A stretch of DNA of 64,000 nucleotides, taken from assembly GCA_036674765.1 (NCBI GenBank), contig JARVKI010000101.1, positions 84,552 to 148,551 of the forward strand, in the 5' to 3' direction. Below the pieces are notes generated by a model. It was given only the letters and a program-made list of their open reading frames with translations. It had not been told where the DNA came from and searched no databases. Position 1 is the first letter of the stretch, and every line of letters starts with the position of its first letter. The DNA is from Seiridium cupressi (lineage: Eukaryota; Ascomycota; Sordariomycetes; Amphisphaeriales; Sporocadaceae). The position numbers and the translations under genes are program-made. Below are positions 45,690 to 55,742 of the stretch, in pieces.

Positions 45690-48125
45690 CGCTATCGATC
45701 TTAATTAAGTATTATATATTAATTAACGTTTAATAAGGTAAAATATATTTCTTACTAGTTATTAAATTAATATTATTAAAGTTTATAATGTTTAAAAAGG
45801 GTTTTATAAATAAATTATTTATAATAACGTTTTTTATAATATTAATAAAAATTAATATAATTTTTAAATTATTTTTCATTATATTAAAAATATTACGCCC
45901 GATTTTAATTAAATTAATTTTATTAATTATTATTATTTTTAAATTAACGCGAAATTATTTTAACTTTTATAATATAATAATTATTATATAATTTAAAATT
46001 TAAATTAAAATTAAAATTATTATTTTTAAATTAATATAAAATTATTTTAACTTTTATAATATAATTATTATTATATAATAAATAATAATTTCCACTACGT
46101 TAAAAATATTTAAATAAATAAAAACTTTTTCTTATTAATTAATTAAATTTTTTATTAACGTTATTATTACCGTTTTATTATTATTATTATTATTACCGTT
46201 ATTATTATTAATTTATTAATAATTAATTTTTAAATCTTTTTATATTTTTACTTTTTATTTATTATTATAAAAGTTATTATAAAAATTACTTTTACGTTAT
46301 ATTTATAATTATTTTTATTATATATTAATAAATATAATTTAAAATTAAATTAAAATAAAAAGTAATAATAAAAATTATATAACGAATATATTATTATTAA
46401 AATAAACTTTATATTATAGTATTAAAGCGTTAACGGTATAACGTTTATAAAATGCCGTTATATTAATTTAAAACTTAATTTCCTCCTTTTTTTTATATAA
46501 TAATAATGTTAACATATTAGGTTGCGGTTCCGTACGATAGTATATATAAATAAAGGGCGCCGGTTTTGCCGGACTACCAGGCTCGGTACGGATACGTAAT
46601 TACCGGTGATTACGTAACCGTCGTCGGCAGCTGGGAGCCGTCTGCCAGGACTGTAAACCCACGGTTTCGTACGAGAAAAGATTCCTCTTTTCTCCTTTAT
46701 ATAATACGCTAAATTAATATTATTTATCGTTACTTTATAAATTAAATAAAAAGATTATTTTATAAATAATATATTAAATTATTAATATATAAAACCGTAA
46801 TAATTTATTATATTTTTAAAAAATAAAAGTATTTTAAAAGATATTAAATTTATATATTTATTTTAACTTTTACCCCGTTTTAAAACGGTTTTATATCGTT
46901 ATTAAAACCTTTTAAATTTAACTTTATAAAACTTTAAAAAAACTTTTATAATTAAAATATTAATTATAATTATATCTTTTTAAAATATTTAAAACTTAAA
47001 AAGTTATAATTATTTTTTTATTTTTAATATATTATATAACCCGAGCGTTATTAACGTTATTATTTTTATTAATTTAAATAACGAGTTTATTTTAACATTT
47101 TTACGCTAAAATACCGCGGTTAATTTCGTTACCGCGTTCGTTTTAATTTTAATTTTATTAATAAAAAACGTATAAAAGAATTTTATTTCGAAAAATCGGC
47201 CGATAAAATTACTTTATTAATATTTTAAATCTTTTAAATAATCGCGAATTAGTATAATAACGTAATTATTTAATTTTAAAAAAGACGAGAATTAACCGAT
47301 ATATAATAATAAATAATCCGTTTTTTTAAAATAAAAAATTTAATAATTTTACGTTAACGCTTTAATTAACTTTTAACTTTATAAATATAACCGATACGGA
47401 CGGTAAACTTTTTTAATACTTTATTTATAATAAATATAATATATTAAAATTATTTTATATACGCGCTAAGATTTAAAAGAGCCGAACCGTTAATATTTTA
47501 AAAAGAAGCCGTATTATTATAAATACGTTAAAAGGATTATATTAATTAATAGTTTTTTATACGCGTTAATTTAATTGTTAATTAATATATTTTCGGTACG
47601 GTAATATTATAATTATTTTACGCTGTATAATTCTTTATAAAAAATACTTACTTTTAAATTAAAATATTAATTAATAATATCGCCGCGAATATTAATAATT
47701 TTAAACGGTAAATATATAAATAACGTAACGTTAGCGATTTATTTTTATATTTAAACTTTATTTTTATAATTATTAACGTTTTCGCTTAAATATACCGTAA
47801 ATTTAAAGTTTTATAATAATATAATAATAATTTCGCCGATTTTATAATTAATCTTTAACGGTTAATTAATAAATTATAATAAATTAATTATATTTAAATT
47901 AAAAACCTTTAAAAAAGGTTAATTAAAAGCTTTAAAATGTTTTTATATTAATAATAAAACGATTTAAAATAAATAATATTATAAATTAAATTTATCTTTT
48001 CCGTACACTTTTTAATAATATCGTTAATAACGATTTTTATAAAATATAAAATAATACCGCGCTTTTAAAATACTTATTATAAAGCGGTACGCTTAATATT
48101 ATTTAATTAAATAATATTTAAAAAT
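45690..48125. repeat. RIP-degraded AT-rich block
   Basis: 2.4 kb composed almost wholly of A and T. CpG and TpA are retained while CpA and TpG are nearly absent (for example the lines at 46141 and 47041 contain neither), the signature of repeat-induced point mutation acting on CpA in both strands. No coding frame of the original element can be read; a degenerated transposon is the likeliest source. A short GC-richer island at about 46505-46690 interrupts it. Confidence 0.85.
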
Positions 48126-48129
48126 TGTC

Positions 48130-48560
48130 GGGCCTGAATAAGACCGTTATACTAGATAGCTGGACTACACCGCGTGGGAATACACCACTCTTTGCCGCCT
48201 TGCACTCTGGTTATGGGCTAAAGTTACGGTGGAGGGCTCACATATGAACAGTTTACACCTCGCTGCTAAATCTGGGTGTTTGAAAACTGTGCTGTACTTG
48301 GTGCAGAAATGTGGAATTCCCGTCGATAGCATGGATATCGACCACTATATCCCTTTGCACTATGTGCTTGCCGGGCTAGGAGCTCGGCTGGGCTTACTTT
48401 ACAACTTATTGTTCTGCATTTTGATACACATAGGCGGCCTATCGTCACCAGGTATGGAGACTAGGTTAAAATCGCCTCTTGTAAGTCGGAAGCCTAACTA
48501 CTTGCAGGCATCTACTAAATCTACAAAGTGTCTACTCCACGAGTTCTTAACTCTCCTGTA
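48130..48560 (+). pseudogene. Ankyrin-repeat gene fragment
   Basis: Frame-broken ankyrin-like sequence at the right edge of the AT-rich block. One frame reads WEYTTLCRLALWLWAK; the next gives MNSLHLAAKSGCLKTVLYLV and DSMDIDHYIPLHYVLAGLG, which resemble consecutive ankyrin repeats with the LHLAA and PLHY cores. There is no start or end to the gene; it is probably the surviving edge of a larger ankyrin gene lost to the AT-rich block. Confidence 0.5.
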
Positions 48561-48900
48561 ATCTCATCTACATGATATTTTGCTTGAAATCAGCATTGAG
48601 TTTCCTCTTTATGCCAGCTCAACTAATTTTTTCTTCCAAATGTCTTATTTATTTTGTCGATTTAAGTAGATATATTTTTGGGGAAAGGAAAAAACACTCT
48701 CCAGCGAGCCTGATAATATTCTCGCCTTATAGAACTTTCTCTATGTGGCAGCTATTGCGTATTGAAGGGTTTTTGTTAAGCTTCGGGGTTGAGTACTTGG
48801 AGAGGGATAAGGTTCATTAAGCAATTCCCGAACTTCATCAACTTCGACTTACTGCCACAAGAAGTCGTGATAAGCTCTTGGACCGTGGGAGCTAGGGATG
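48561..48900. other. Spacer between gene remnants
   Basis: Nothing recognisable; AT-rich with one meaningless open frame. Confidence 0.3.
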
Positions 48901-49330
48901 ACATGGGTTATCGAGCCCTTATAATTTAGAAGAGCGACATAGCTACGTTCCACGAAACTGTATTTCTTCGGCTCTACTTGCCCATTTCGGTCGCCCCAAG
49001 TCAGCCCAGATTTCTGCTTGAACTTCTGGTGGGAAATAGCATCCTGCAAAGTTCCATTGCCTAATGTAGCGCTTTGGCCACGGTATCCAACTCGTCCCTA
49101 GCGAGTCCAGGTTCTACAATCTCCGCTGGCGTTTTGAAGCAACTGAATGCGGAAAACTTGTTGTTATTCTGGCCCGCTGTCAGGTTGAGGGTTGCATCAT
49201 AGATGACACTGGCCTCGTTTGAACCAAAGAGTACAAAGTCTCCCAAGCTTCCCGTGTTATCGGAGTTGTCGGAAGATGGCTCTGACGCTTTAGATTCGAC
49301 TATATTATCGGTATCTTCGGTTACTGAGCG
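48900..49330 (-). pseudogene. WGR-domain protein fragment (PARP-associated type), inactivated
   Basis: On the minus strand the sequence reads SVIYDATLNLTAGQNNNKF; then after a +1 frame change RIQLLQNASGDCRTWTR, a stop, GRVGYRGQSATLGNGTLQD; and finally KQKSGLTWGDRNGQVEPKKY and SFVERSY. This is the WGR domain of the type found beside PARP catalytic domains, with the namesake Trp of WGR replaced by TAG at 49100-49098. The change TGG to TAG equals CpA to TpA on the + strand, the RIP substitution. An acidic Ser/Asp-rich stretch precedes it (to about 49330). No PARP catalytic domain is visible. Confidence 0.7.
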
Positions 49331-49633
49331 GGTGAATATGTCAGTCTTTTATCTACAAAACCCTAGAGAAATCTCGTATTCATAATCATTATCTGAATCA
49401 TTTGGTATCAGGCGAGATCGCCGGATTAGGGTCTACCGCTCCCTATATTGGCTGTGCAGTTTCAGTACTTGAGAACAGCTCAGCTACTTGGCCCTGTACC
49501 TCGAAACAAAGACTATCCAAAAGACACTACAAGAGATAGAACGAAGACAGGAGCGAATATCCGAAAAGTTCTCACGGACGCACATTTGGGAAACTTCCTC
49601 TCTGCTGGATCAAATTCTTTTCTACTTGTCAAC

Positions 49634-50479
49634 ATGATTCTGCGCGAAGACGAGACCCGAGGCGACCCTGCTTTAGAGAGCGCGTCCCAGCCGGAACTCG
49701 TTACAAATTGCTTGCTGCTCAACCAGAGAAAGAAGTCGAGCAAGTACGGGCTCACTACCGAAGACAACCTTAGGAAGTACCATTGCGCACAAGAGGAGCA
49801 ACGAAAGGCAGAGCGTGCCAAGACCACGGCCACGGCAGAAGTGGCCACAGCTAAAGATACCACGGCCACTCCGACAGAAAGTACAGTCGCTACGGACGAT
49901 CATACAATCACCTCGGGAGAGACTACGAGCACAGCAGAAGAGGCCATGGTCACCCCGGAAGAGTCCAAGACCGTGACAGAAGAGACCATGACCCGTGATG
50001 CCGCACACGAAAGAGACCGGGACACCAGGACACCAGAATGGGAGCGGTTGTACGCCAATCCACTGCCGGAACATCGTCTGCTTTCGGGGTTGTTTTTTGC
50101 CAGAGAGGCTGAGCCTGAACCCTGTGGCAAATCCCTGGAGAACCCTACCGAGGACGCCGTAGTCGTTGCCTCCCCCCTCGTGCAGACCGCCGAGGAACCA
50201 GCCGTGGAACAAGCACAGGATGTATCTCTAACGGATTCTAAGGCGGAGAGTAAAGCACAGGAGGGATGCTCAACGGATTCAGAGACGGACAGTGAATCAG
50301 GGGTTAAAGTTCTAACGGGTCCCGAGTCAGAGAATGAAGCGGAAGACGAAACCCTGGCGGTCCCTAAGTCAGAGAGTGAAGCACAAGAAGGTGAGCAGAC
50401 GAAGAGAGAAGCCGTAAAGGCACCACTAGGAGAAGTTGAGACGAAGGAGATAAAAGCGCAGGCTACAGCCTATATTTAA
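49634..50479 (+). CDS. Low-complexity acidic hypothetical protein
   Basis: 281 codons from the first ATG; the frame is open further upstream to 49448 without an ATG, so a 5' exon is possible. The first ~60 residues look like ordinary protein (MILREDETRGDPALES, KYGLTTEDNLRKYHCAQEEQ). The rest is Thr/Glu/Ala-rich and then Ser/Glu-rich with imperfect repeats such as ESENEAEDETL and ESESEAQEGEQ. No known domain. It sits alone among pseudogenes, so it may itself be a remnant held open by its repetitive composition. Confidence 0.4.
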   Translation: MILREDETRGDPALESASQPELVTNCLLLNQRKKSSKYGLTTEDNLRKYHCAQEEQRKAERAKTTATAEVATAKDTTATPTESTVATDDHTITSGETTSTAEEAMVTPEESKTVTEETMTRDAAHERDRDTRTPEWERLYANPLPEHRLLSGLFFAREAEPEPCGKSLENPTEDAVVVASPLVQTAEEPAVEQAQDVSLTDSKAESKAQEGCSTDSETDSESGVKVLTGPESENEAEDETLAVPKSESEAQEGEQTKREAVKAPLGEVETKEIKAQATAYI

Positions 50480-50986
50480 ATTATAGACAATGCTGACAGC
50501 TAGAGCACTTGCATTGGGCACGCCGATGGTTAAGTGGATTAGCCTCTCCAGTTTGACTTCGGGGTCTCGGAGAACACCACTAATCATGGCCAGAGCAGAT
50601 ATCTTAACGTTCTAGCAGCACAGACTATCCGACAACAGACTGGCGCCGGCTGAACTCTACAGGTATCCTGATATCTGACTGAAGTTGATCATTTCAGGTA
50701 TTTCGAGGTTTCTAATCATCGACCGAGGTGGTTTAATATTAACGAATAAACCGAATTTATTATATTTATTTTTTATTTTATAATTTATTATAAAACGAAA
50801 TTAATTAAATTTATACCATAATTAAAAATAAAAGTCCTATATACACCATACTTACGCTCTGTAATCCATTCCTCCGAGAGCGATCTGGCCTACCAAGATA
50901 TCTACGACTGTTCGCCCACCTAATAGTAAATCTTACAGAGCAATCTCGGATTTGTTGTTGAGGCGTGTCGCTGAGCCTTTCCCGCA
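50480..50986. other. Spacer with a short AT-rich (RIP-like) patch
   Basis: A patch of pure AT-rich sequence at about 50733-50830 resembles the larger RIP blocks (TpA-rich, little CpA or TpG). The remainder is unremarkable. Confidence 0.4.
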
Positions 50987-51508
50987 TCAACGAATACGAG
51001 GGGGTACCAGAGGAGGATAGTTCCACTTGCCTGGCATCAGGGATTGTGGCACTGGTGGTGAAGTCTGGACATGCTGCATTGTTGATTTCTGAGGTATGTC
51101 TGGCGGATGAGGTTCTTGTGGTTGAGAATTTCGTAGTGCAGGGTGGACTTCTGGGGGCGGATGGGATTCTGAGGGTGATTGCACGCTTATCGTGGGCTGT
51201 TGGGGCGGAGGTATCTCATAGTTGTTGTTATTCATGTAAGGATCAAAATCACCCCTGGTTTCGTCCGCGGCTTGCTGATAAGCGGCAGCATGAGCGGCAA
51301 AGCTTCGGTCATATTGGGGTCGCAACTTATCGAGAAGGCATACGACAAGATGAATGCCGATTATCAGCACCAGAATTGCAATCCCGATCACCAGTCCTAT
51401 GAGCAGTCCAATAATGATATTTTCGTTGTTTGCATTGCCCGTCGAGGTCGTAGTCGTACGGGATGCCGATGTAGAGCGAAATGAAGTATTGCATGGCCAT
51501 AACACCAC
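50987..51508 (-). CDS. Single-pass membrane protein ORF with Pro-rich tail, 5' end unclear
   Basis: An open frame of about 173 codons without an ATG at its start. It has a Ser/Thr-rich stretch (TSFRSTSASRTTTTSTGNAN), one strong transmembrane helix (IIIGLLIGLVIGIAILVLII), a short basic segment, and a Pro/Gln-rich cytoplasmic tail (PPPQQPTISVQ, PPEVHPALRN, PPDIPQKS). The Ser/Thr stalk, helix and tail layout is common in fungal wall-sensor-like proteins. Its 5' part overlaps, in another frame, the remains of a hexose transporter, so the first exon must come from elsewhere or the gene is a chimera. Confidence 0.4.
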   Translation of the reverse strand: MVLWPCNTSFRSTSASRTTTTSTGNANNENIIIGLLIGLVIGIAILVLIIGIHLVVCLLDKLRPQYDRSFAAHAAAYQQAADETRGDFDPYMNNNNYEIPPPQQPTISVQSPSESHPPPEVHPALRNSQPQEPHPPDIPQKSTMQHVQTSPPVPQSLMPGKWNYPPLVPPRIR

Positions 51509-51713
51509 TTATCCGACCTTACTATTATGGTGGTTAGTACGCCATGGCCAATAGCTAAGGGGCAACTTGAGTTTTTCTACACTCACCAATATTATATCCG
51601 AAAAAAATACCATCAAAAGCGGCGAAGGCGCAAATGAGGTAAGCCTTAATGGTCACGGGCGCCTCGCCGCGACCAACATCGGTCGTGCCCTTGATAACGA
51701 CACCACCAGTCAT
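51440..51713 (-). pseudogene. N-terminal fragment of an MFS hexose transporter
   Basis: Starts at ATG 51713 with a normal-looking first exon (MTGGVVIKGTTDVGRGEAP, then the first helix IKAYLICAFAAFDGIFFGYN) ending at a GTGAGT donor. After an intron-sized gap the second exon frame reads GVMAMQYFISLYIGIPYDYD, which is the expected continuation (compare the family block GYINGVMxMxYFIxLYTG). Homology ends near 51440 and nothing of the remaining ~11 helices follows. The copy is therefore truncated, and the sequence beyond belongs to the single-pass membrane ORF. Confidence 0.65.
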
Positions 51714-52250
51714 ATTTACCGAGATTCCTACCTGAAGCTGATAATATATGGGGTTATAGGGATATAAGCCTGGACCACTCTCTGATCTAGCAGGTGCGTG
51801 CTGAGGAGGATGTCGCGGGAAGGGAAGAGGAGAGGTAGAAATGAGCGAAAAGAGTTCAATAAACAGCCATTGGCAAGGCATTAAAGCATGCTATACTTTG
51901 AATTAATATGCTCTATCCAGTTCCCGGACAGTGTTTCACCATGTTATCTGTCTATCGCATGTAATATTAGTGCGTCACACGAGGTAAAAGCGAAAAGATT
52001 TCAACCAAGTTAAATCAGGTCAACAAAAGAATGAATTCGGCCCTAACGGCCATACAGAACAGTTACATAAATCAGCAAAGCAAACGCAACCTTTGATAAA
52101 AAAGACAGTTCCACAGTTACACCAGATTGAAATAACCCATCGCTCACTCCTTGACTAGCAGTCGATGACTGTAAGTAGAGTGATCCCAGCTCAAAGCAAT
52201 GTCTTTGGATAGATATTCGGGGCAAAAGCTCGAACCGTCGCCTTCCCATC
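51714..52250. other. Intergenic region
   Basis: 0.54 kb, nothing recognised beyond the presumed promoter of the transporter fragment. Confidence 0.4.
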
Positions 52251-52707
52251 CTAAGCGCATTGTCCGTCGTTGGGGTCAGACCTGCACACGGTAGGTTAGA
52301 GTGATATATCTAGCAACTGGCCACGTTCGCACTTACTGGAACCTGAAGTTCCCCCTGTCCTGGTCGCCTCCGTGCTTGTCGCAGCCCACGATCTGGGTGT
52401 TGAAGCCGTCGTAGCAGAACGAGCTGGTCAGCTTGTCGTCCTCGTCGACAAAGAGGACAAAGTCGACCTTCTTCGTGCTGTCGAGGTTGTAGCACTTCTG
52501 CATCTGGTCACCCTTCTTGAAGTCGGCCGTCCCGTCAGTGCCGACAAAGGCATCGTTGCAGGCCTGGGCGGCCTTGCTCTGGGCGAGCGCCCGGTCTGCT
52601 CCCCAGTCACCGCCCCCGCTGTAGCAGCCACGCTTCACGTCGCTGTCGATGGCGAGGCCGGACGCCAGGGCTGCGGCAAAGATGGTGATGAAGAATGAGG
52701 TTTGCAT
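52251..52707 (-). CDS. Small secreted six-cysteine protein
   Basis: Exons on the minus strand are 52707-52337 and 52281-52251 (55-bp intron, GTAAGT..GCAG), 133 residues. Signal peptide MQTSFFITIFAAALASGLA, then a mature domain with six Cys: GCYSGGG, AQACND, MQKCYN, SSFCYDG, VGCDKHG and, from the tiny second exon, GQCA at the very C-terminus. An even cysteine number is reached only when the intron is spliced, which supports the model. The CYSGGxxWG start and DPNDGxC end recur in small secreted fungal proteins; a relation to the Y3 glycan-binding proteins is possible but unproven. Effector or antimicrobial roles are speculation. Confidence 0.78.
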
Positions 52708-53825
52708 CTTGATTGTGAGACTTAGGATGGTGCTTTATGATGTGTGTTAAAAGTTCTAGAAGTGTTTGAAGGTGGTAATTTTGGATTCCAATTGGTTGTG
52801 AGTGCTCGTGATTGATGTGTTGTAATGAATGAGAAGAGAAAGCGGCCCTTTTATATTTGTGATTGTGGTACAGAGTCCTCGTAGTTACAACACAGATCTG
52901 CCTCGGGCTCCAAGGTCCTACGTGGAAGATTATACTGAGCATGTGTTACAGACCACATCGTCATTGACTCCGTCATGAAACCAAAATAGCACTGGCGAGG
53001 GACGACGTCACAAAAGACGACCAATTCGGTCTTGGAGTTGTTGTCCTGCTGTAGTTGTCAGCTGATCAGCGCCGGGATCAATGATCTGCCTAGTTTCTAT
53101 ATTTGTAGGGTACATGATCGGTGATACCGGTCGAGGTGAATATAATGCTTCGAAGTGTATAATGATTTTGAGAGCTTTCAGAGTATCGATTCGCATGGCG
53201 TTACGTCACAATGCGCAGGAACAAGGAGATCGAGACGATGATTTCTGCTGATTTCGGGCCCAAGGTCCTTCGTATATTCCCATCTCACCTAATGAGCAAA
53301 ATGGTATACTATAGCCACAGGAATTGACTAAAAAGCCCATACGGTCCCATCAGCACGCCTCTGATTTCATTCAGACTTGATCGGCGGTGCTATTTATAGG
53401 ATTAAGCTCTGCTGAAGTACGGTTGTGCTTATATCATATTGCCTATTTATATCATATGCCGCTATTACAGACACGGTTTAGTGACGACATAAATGTCAAG
53501 CATTGTGAATGCAGTATTGCTGCTCCTAGATCGGCAAGCATTCTCAGATATGTTGAAGCTTACGATAGTGACCTTGGTCCATGCCGTTAGTGGGTCCCAG
53601 AATGGTACTTTATCCGAGATGAACCAACGTCGTTGACTTTAGCACGAGATTAGCTCTCGTGTTGACAATTGATGCTCCATGCATATTGCAACCAGAATAT
53701 GGGCCATTAGGATTCCCTAGATAGAGCTACATCATTCCTGGCGATGTCTGCGCTTCCCCGTTTCTTCCTCCAACTCATAATTCTCGTGAGAGCTAGCGAA
53801 CTTAGGTTCAGTTGATCAGAGCCGA
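52708..53825. other. Intergenic region
   Basis: 1.1 kb, no gene supported; the left end holds the promoter of the six-cysteine secreted protein. Confidence 0.4.
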
Positions 53826-54284
53826 TCAAGAGCATAAGCGACAGTTATGCTTCGCCTTCTTCTCCCATGCTCCTCTAAATTCTCGCCTTTTCTCCTCAAA
53901 AGGCCCAGGATTCTTCAGCTCAGAGAGCCGAATGTCCTCCTTGGTCTGTTCAGTCAATGGGGGAGGCAGTATAGCCTTGTCCGGGTGGTACCTGACCTCC
54001 TCGGTTATCTTAGTCCCATCTAAACCCTCACATTCCCCCTCTGTATAGTCTTCGCGCTTTGCCCGGCGTTGGAAGGCCTCCACAAGTTTTGGGCTCAACC
54101 CAACAGCATCTACGACGTTTCGATCGGCATCGAGGGATCTAAGAACACCGTCATTTCCAAGGGCGACGCATCCCATCATCGAGAGATCCTGCTTGAGGCC
54201 TTTGAGGATTGGAGTAAGCGCCCGCTGATCAGGGTCACTATCGTACCATGACGGTCTGTCGCAACTGGGTGCTTGTTCTGTCAT
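53826..54284 (-). CDS. Member 1 of a three-gene small protein family (non-secreted form)
   Basis: 152 residues, single exon, ATG at 54284. No signal peptide. The core GCVALGNDGVLRSLDADRNV with SPKLVEAFQRRA aligns with the core of the two secreted members at 55112 and 57246 (DGVLRSFANNGTVIDY and related). A weaker match follows in VRYHPDKAILPPPL against the PYPDGRLV block. It ends in a short CRLCS tail instead of the six-cysteine region. It is transcribed toward the left, away from the two secreted members. Family function is unknown to me. Confidence 0.6.
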   Translation of the reverse strand: MTEQAPSCDRPSWYDSDPDQRALTPILKGLKQDLSMMGCVALGNDGVLRSLDADRNVVDAVGLSPKLVEAFQRRAKREDYTEGECEGLDGTKITEEVRYHPDKAILPPPLTEQTKEDIRLSELKNPGPFEEKRREFRGAWEKKAKHNCRLCS

Positions 54285-55111
54285 TTCTTTTTGTGTTGTG
54301 TCGATCGATGGGTTTTGAGGCTATGGCGAGGTGGAAATGAGAAAGGTGGTGGACTTTCAAAAGCAGCCAACGCAGGAGTTGGATTAATTTAAGTACTTAT
54401 ATGGATCCCGACACGTGATGAGTTATGCACCAATGATCGTCGCTGGTTTCATGCATGTCTCGCGAGTAGAACCTTTGATGCGTAGAACCTTGCCAGCCAA
54501 CCGGTTAACATTAGTGCTGACACGACAATCATGCCGAGGTGTGTTCCTTGCACTTTCATCTCGCTCTTATTAGCGTGTATGATTGGTCCGGTGGTAGACA
54601 GAAGCTGACGGAACCTCGGACTGGACGCCATATCAACATTAGTTGAATCTACCAACTTATGCCACAGAGTGATCCTTTTGGCCGGCTTTGCCACTCAAGT
54701 ATATGTACAACATGTACCAAGTACTTGGATTGACGTTGTTTCTTAGGGATCTACGTTTGAGGCTGAGATGTTTACCATAATTCCCACGATCTTCCAAAAA
54801 GTTTCTCTTTTCTTGTTCAGTAGGAAACTCATCAATAATTTCCATGGAACCCGCCAACCAATTACATCATGTTTGCGCTTTTGGTATTCAGCTGATATGA
54901 TAATTATATTCACGGAGCATACGAATACAAGGCGATAGGATTTTTTCCTGGATAGAACGAGGTTCCAATTGATATAAAACAACACTCTCCGTCGTAGATA
55001 TCTCACAAACATCATACTCAACATTTACAACTTAAAAATTGTTGATAAATTTGGTTGAAGCAAAAGAAACCCCAGATATCAAACACTAAAAAGACGACAA
55101 AATAAACCGAC
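54285..55111. other. Intergenic region between family members 1 and 2
   Basis: 0.83 kb divergent promoter region; overlapping minus-strand frames have no support. Confidence 0.4.
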
Positions 55112-55742
55112 ATGCATTTTTCAAGCATCGCCATCCTCTCTCTTGCATCGCTTGTGAGTCTTATCTGAGGTTGACCTGTCATGGTCTCCGGCTAATATGG
55201 ATAAGTGCATGGGAACAGCCCTAGACCTCTCGACTGCTGAATCTTTGAACCGATATGTTCCTGGTCCAGTCGTCACAATTTCTCAAACGATGGATCTCGA
55301 TGAAGAAGGATTTCTGATGGTTGGGGCCGACGGTGTCATGCGCAGCTTCGCTAACGATGGTACCGTAATGGATTTCCACCAGCTTGATCAAGACCAACTC
55401 AAGGAATTCGCGGAAATTCAGCTCCATGGCTGGGAAAACAGCAAACTGGATGTTCCCGAAGAGGTGAAGAATCTTGCTAAGGAGCCGTATCCTGACGGCC
55501 GGTTGGTTCTGGACAAGACAGAACTACTTAACCCAGAGGGCATGCCAAAGGCCCGTTCCGACATCACCTCACGATCGTTGGGCCATGAAATTATGGAGAT
55601 ACTGAAGGCGGATAAGAGGCAGGACTGCGTCGGCAAGCCTTGCATCACGTTCAATACGTGTGCGTCTTACCGTCCCACGTCATGCTATCAATGCTACTTC
55701 CCTCGGCCCCCACCTCAACCCGGCATGTGCCTTCTTCAATAA
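55112..55742 (+). CDS. Member 2 of the small protein family: secreted, six-cysteine C-terminus
   Basis: Exons are 55112-55153 and 55206-55742 (52-bp intron GTGAGT..TAAG), 192 residues. The 14-codon first exon gives a signal peptide, MHFSSIAILSLASL then CMGTALD. The core VGADGVMRSFANDGTVMDFH and LDQDQLKEFAE is shared with the other members, followed by EPYPDGRLVLD. The C-terminus has a cysteine framework C-x4-C-x5-C-x7-C-x2-C-x11-C ending near the stop (CVGKPC ... CYQCYFPRPP). Gene structure (a 14-codon signal exon and an intron of about 52 bp in phase 0) is the same as in member 3, so they are recent or well-kept duplicates. No known domain is recognised. Confidence 0.78.

Noticed and set aside
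45788..45991. 67-codon Ile/Phe-rich ORF in the AT-rich block
   Set aside because: The composition is dictated by AT-rich DNA; not a membrane protein gene.
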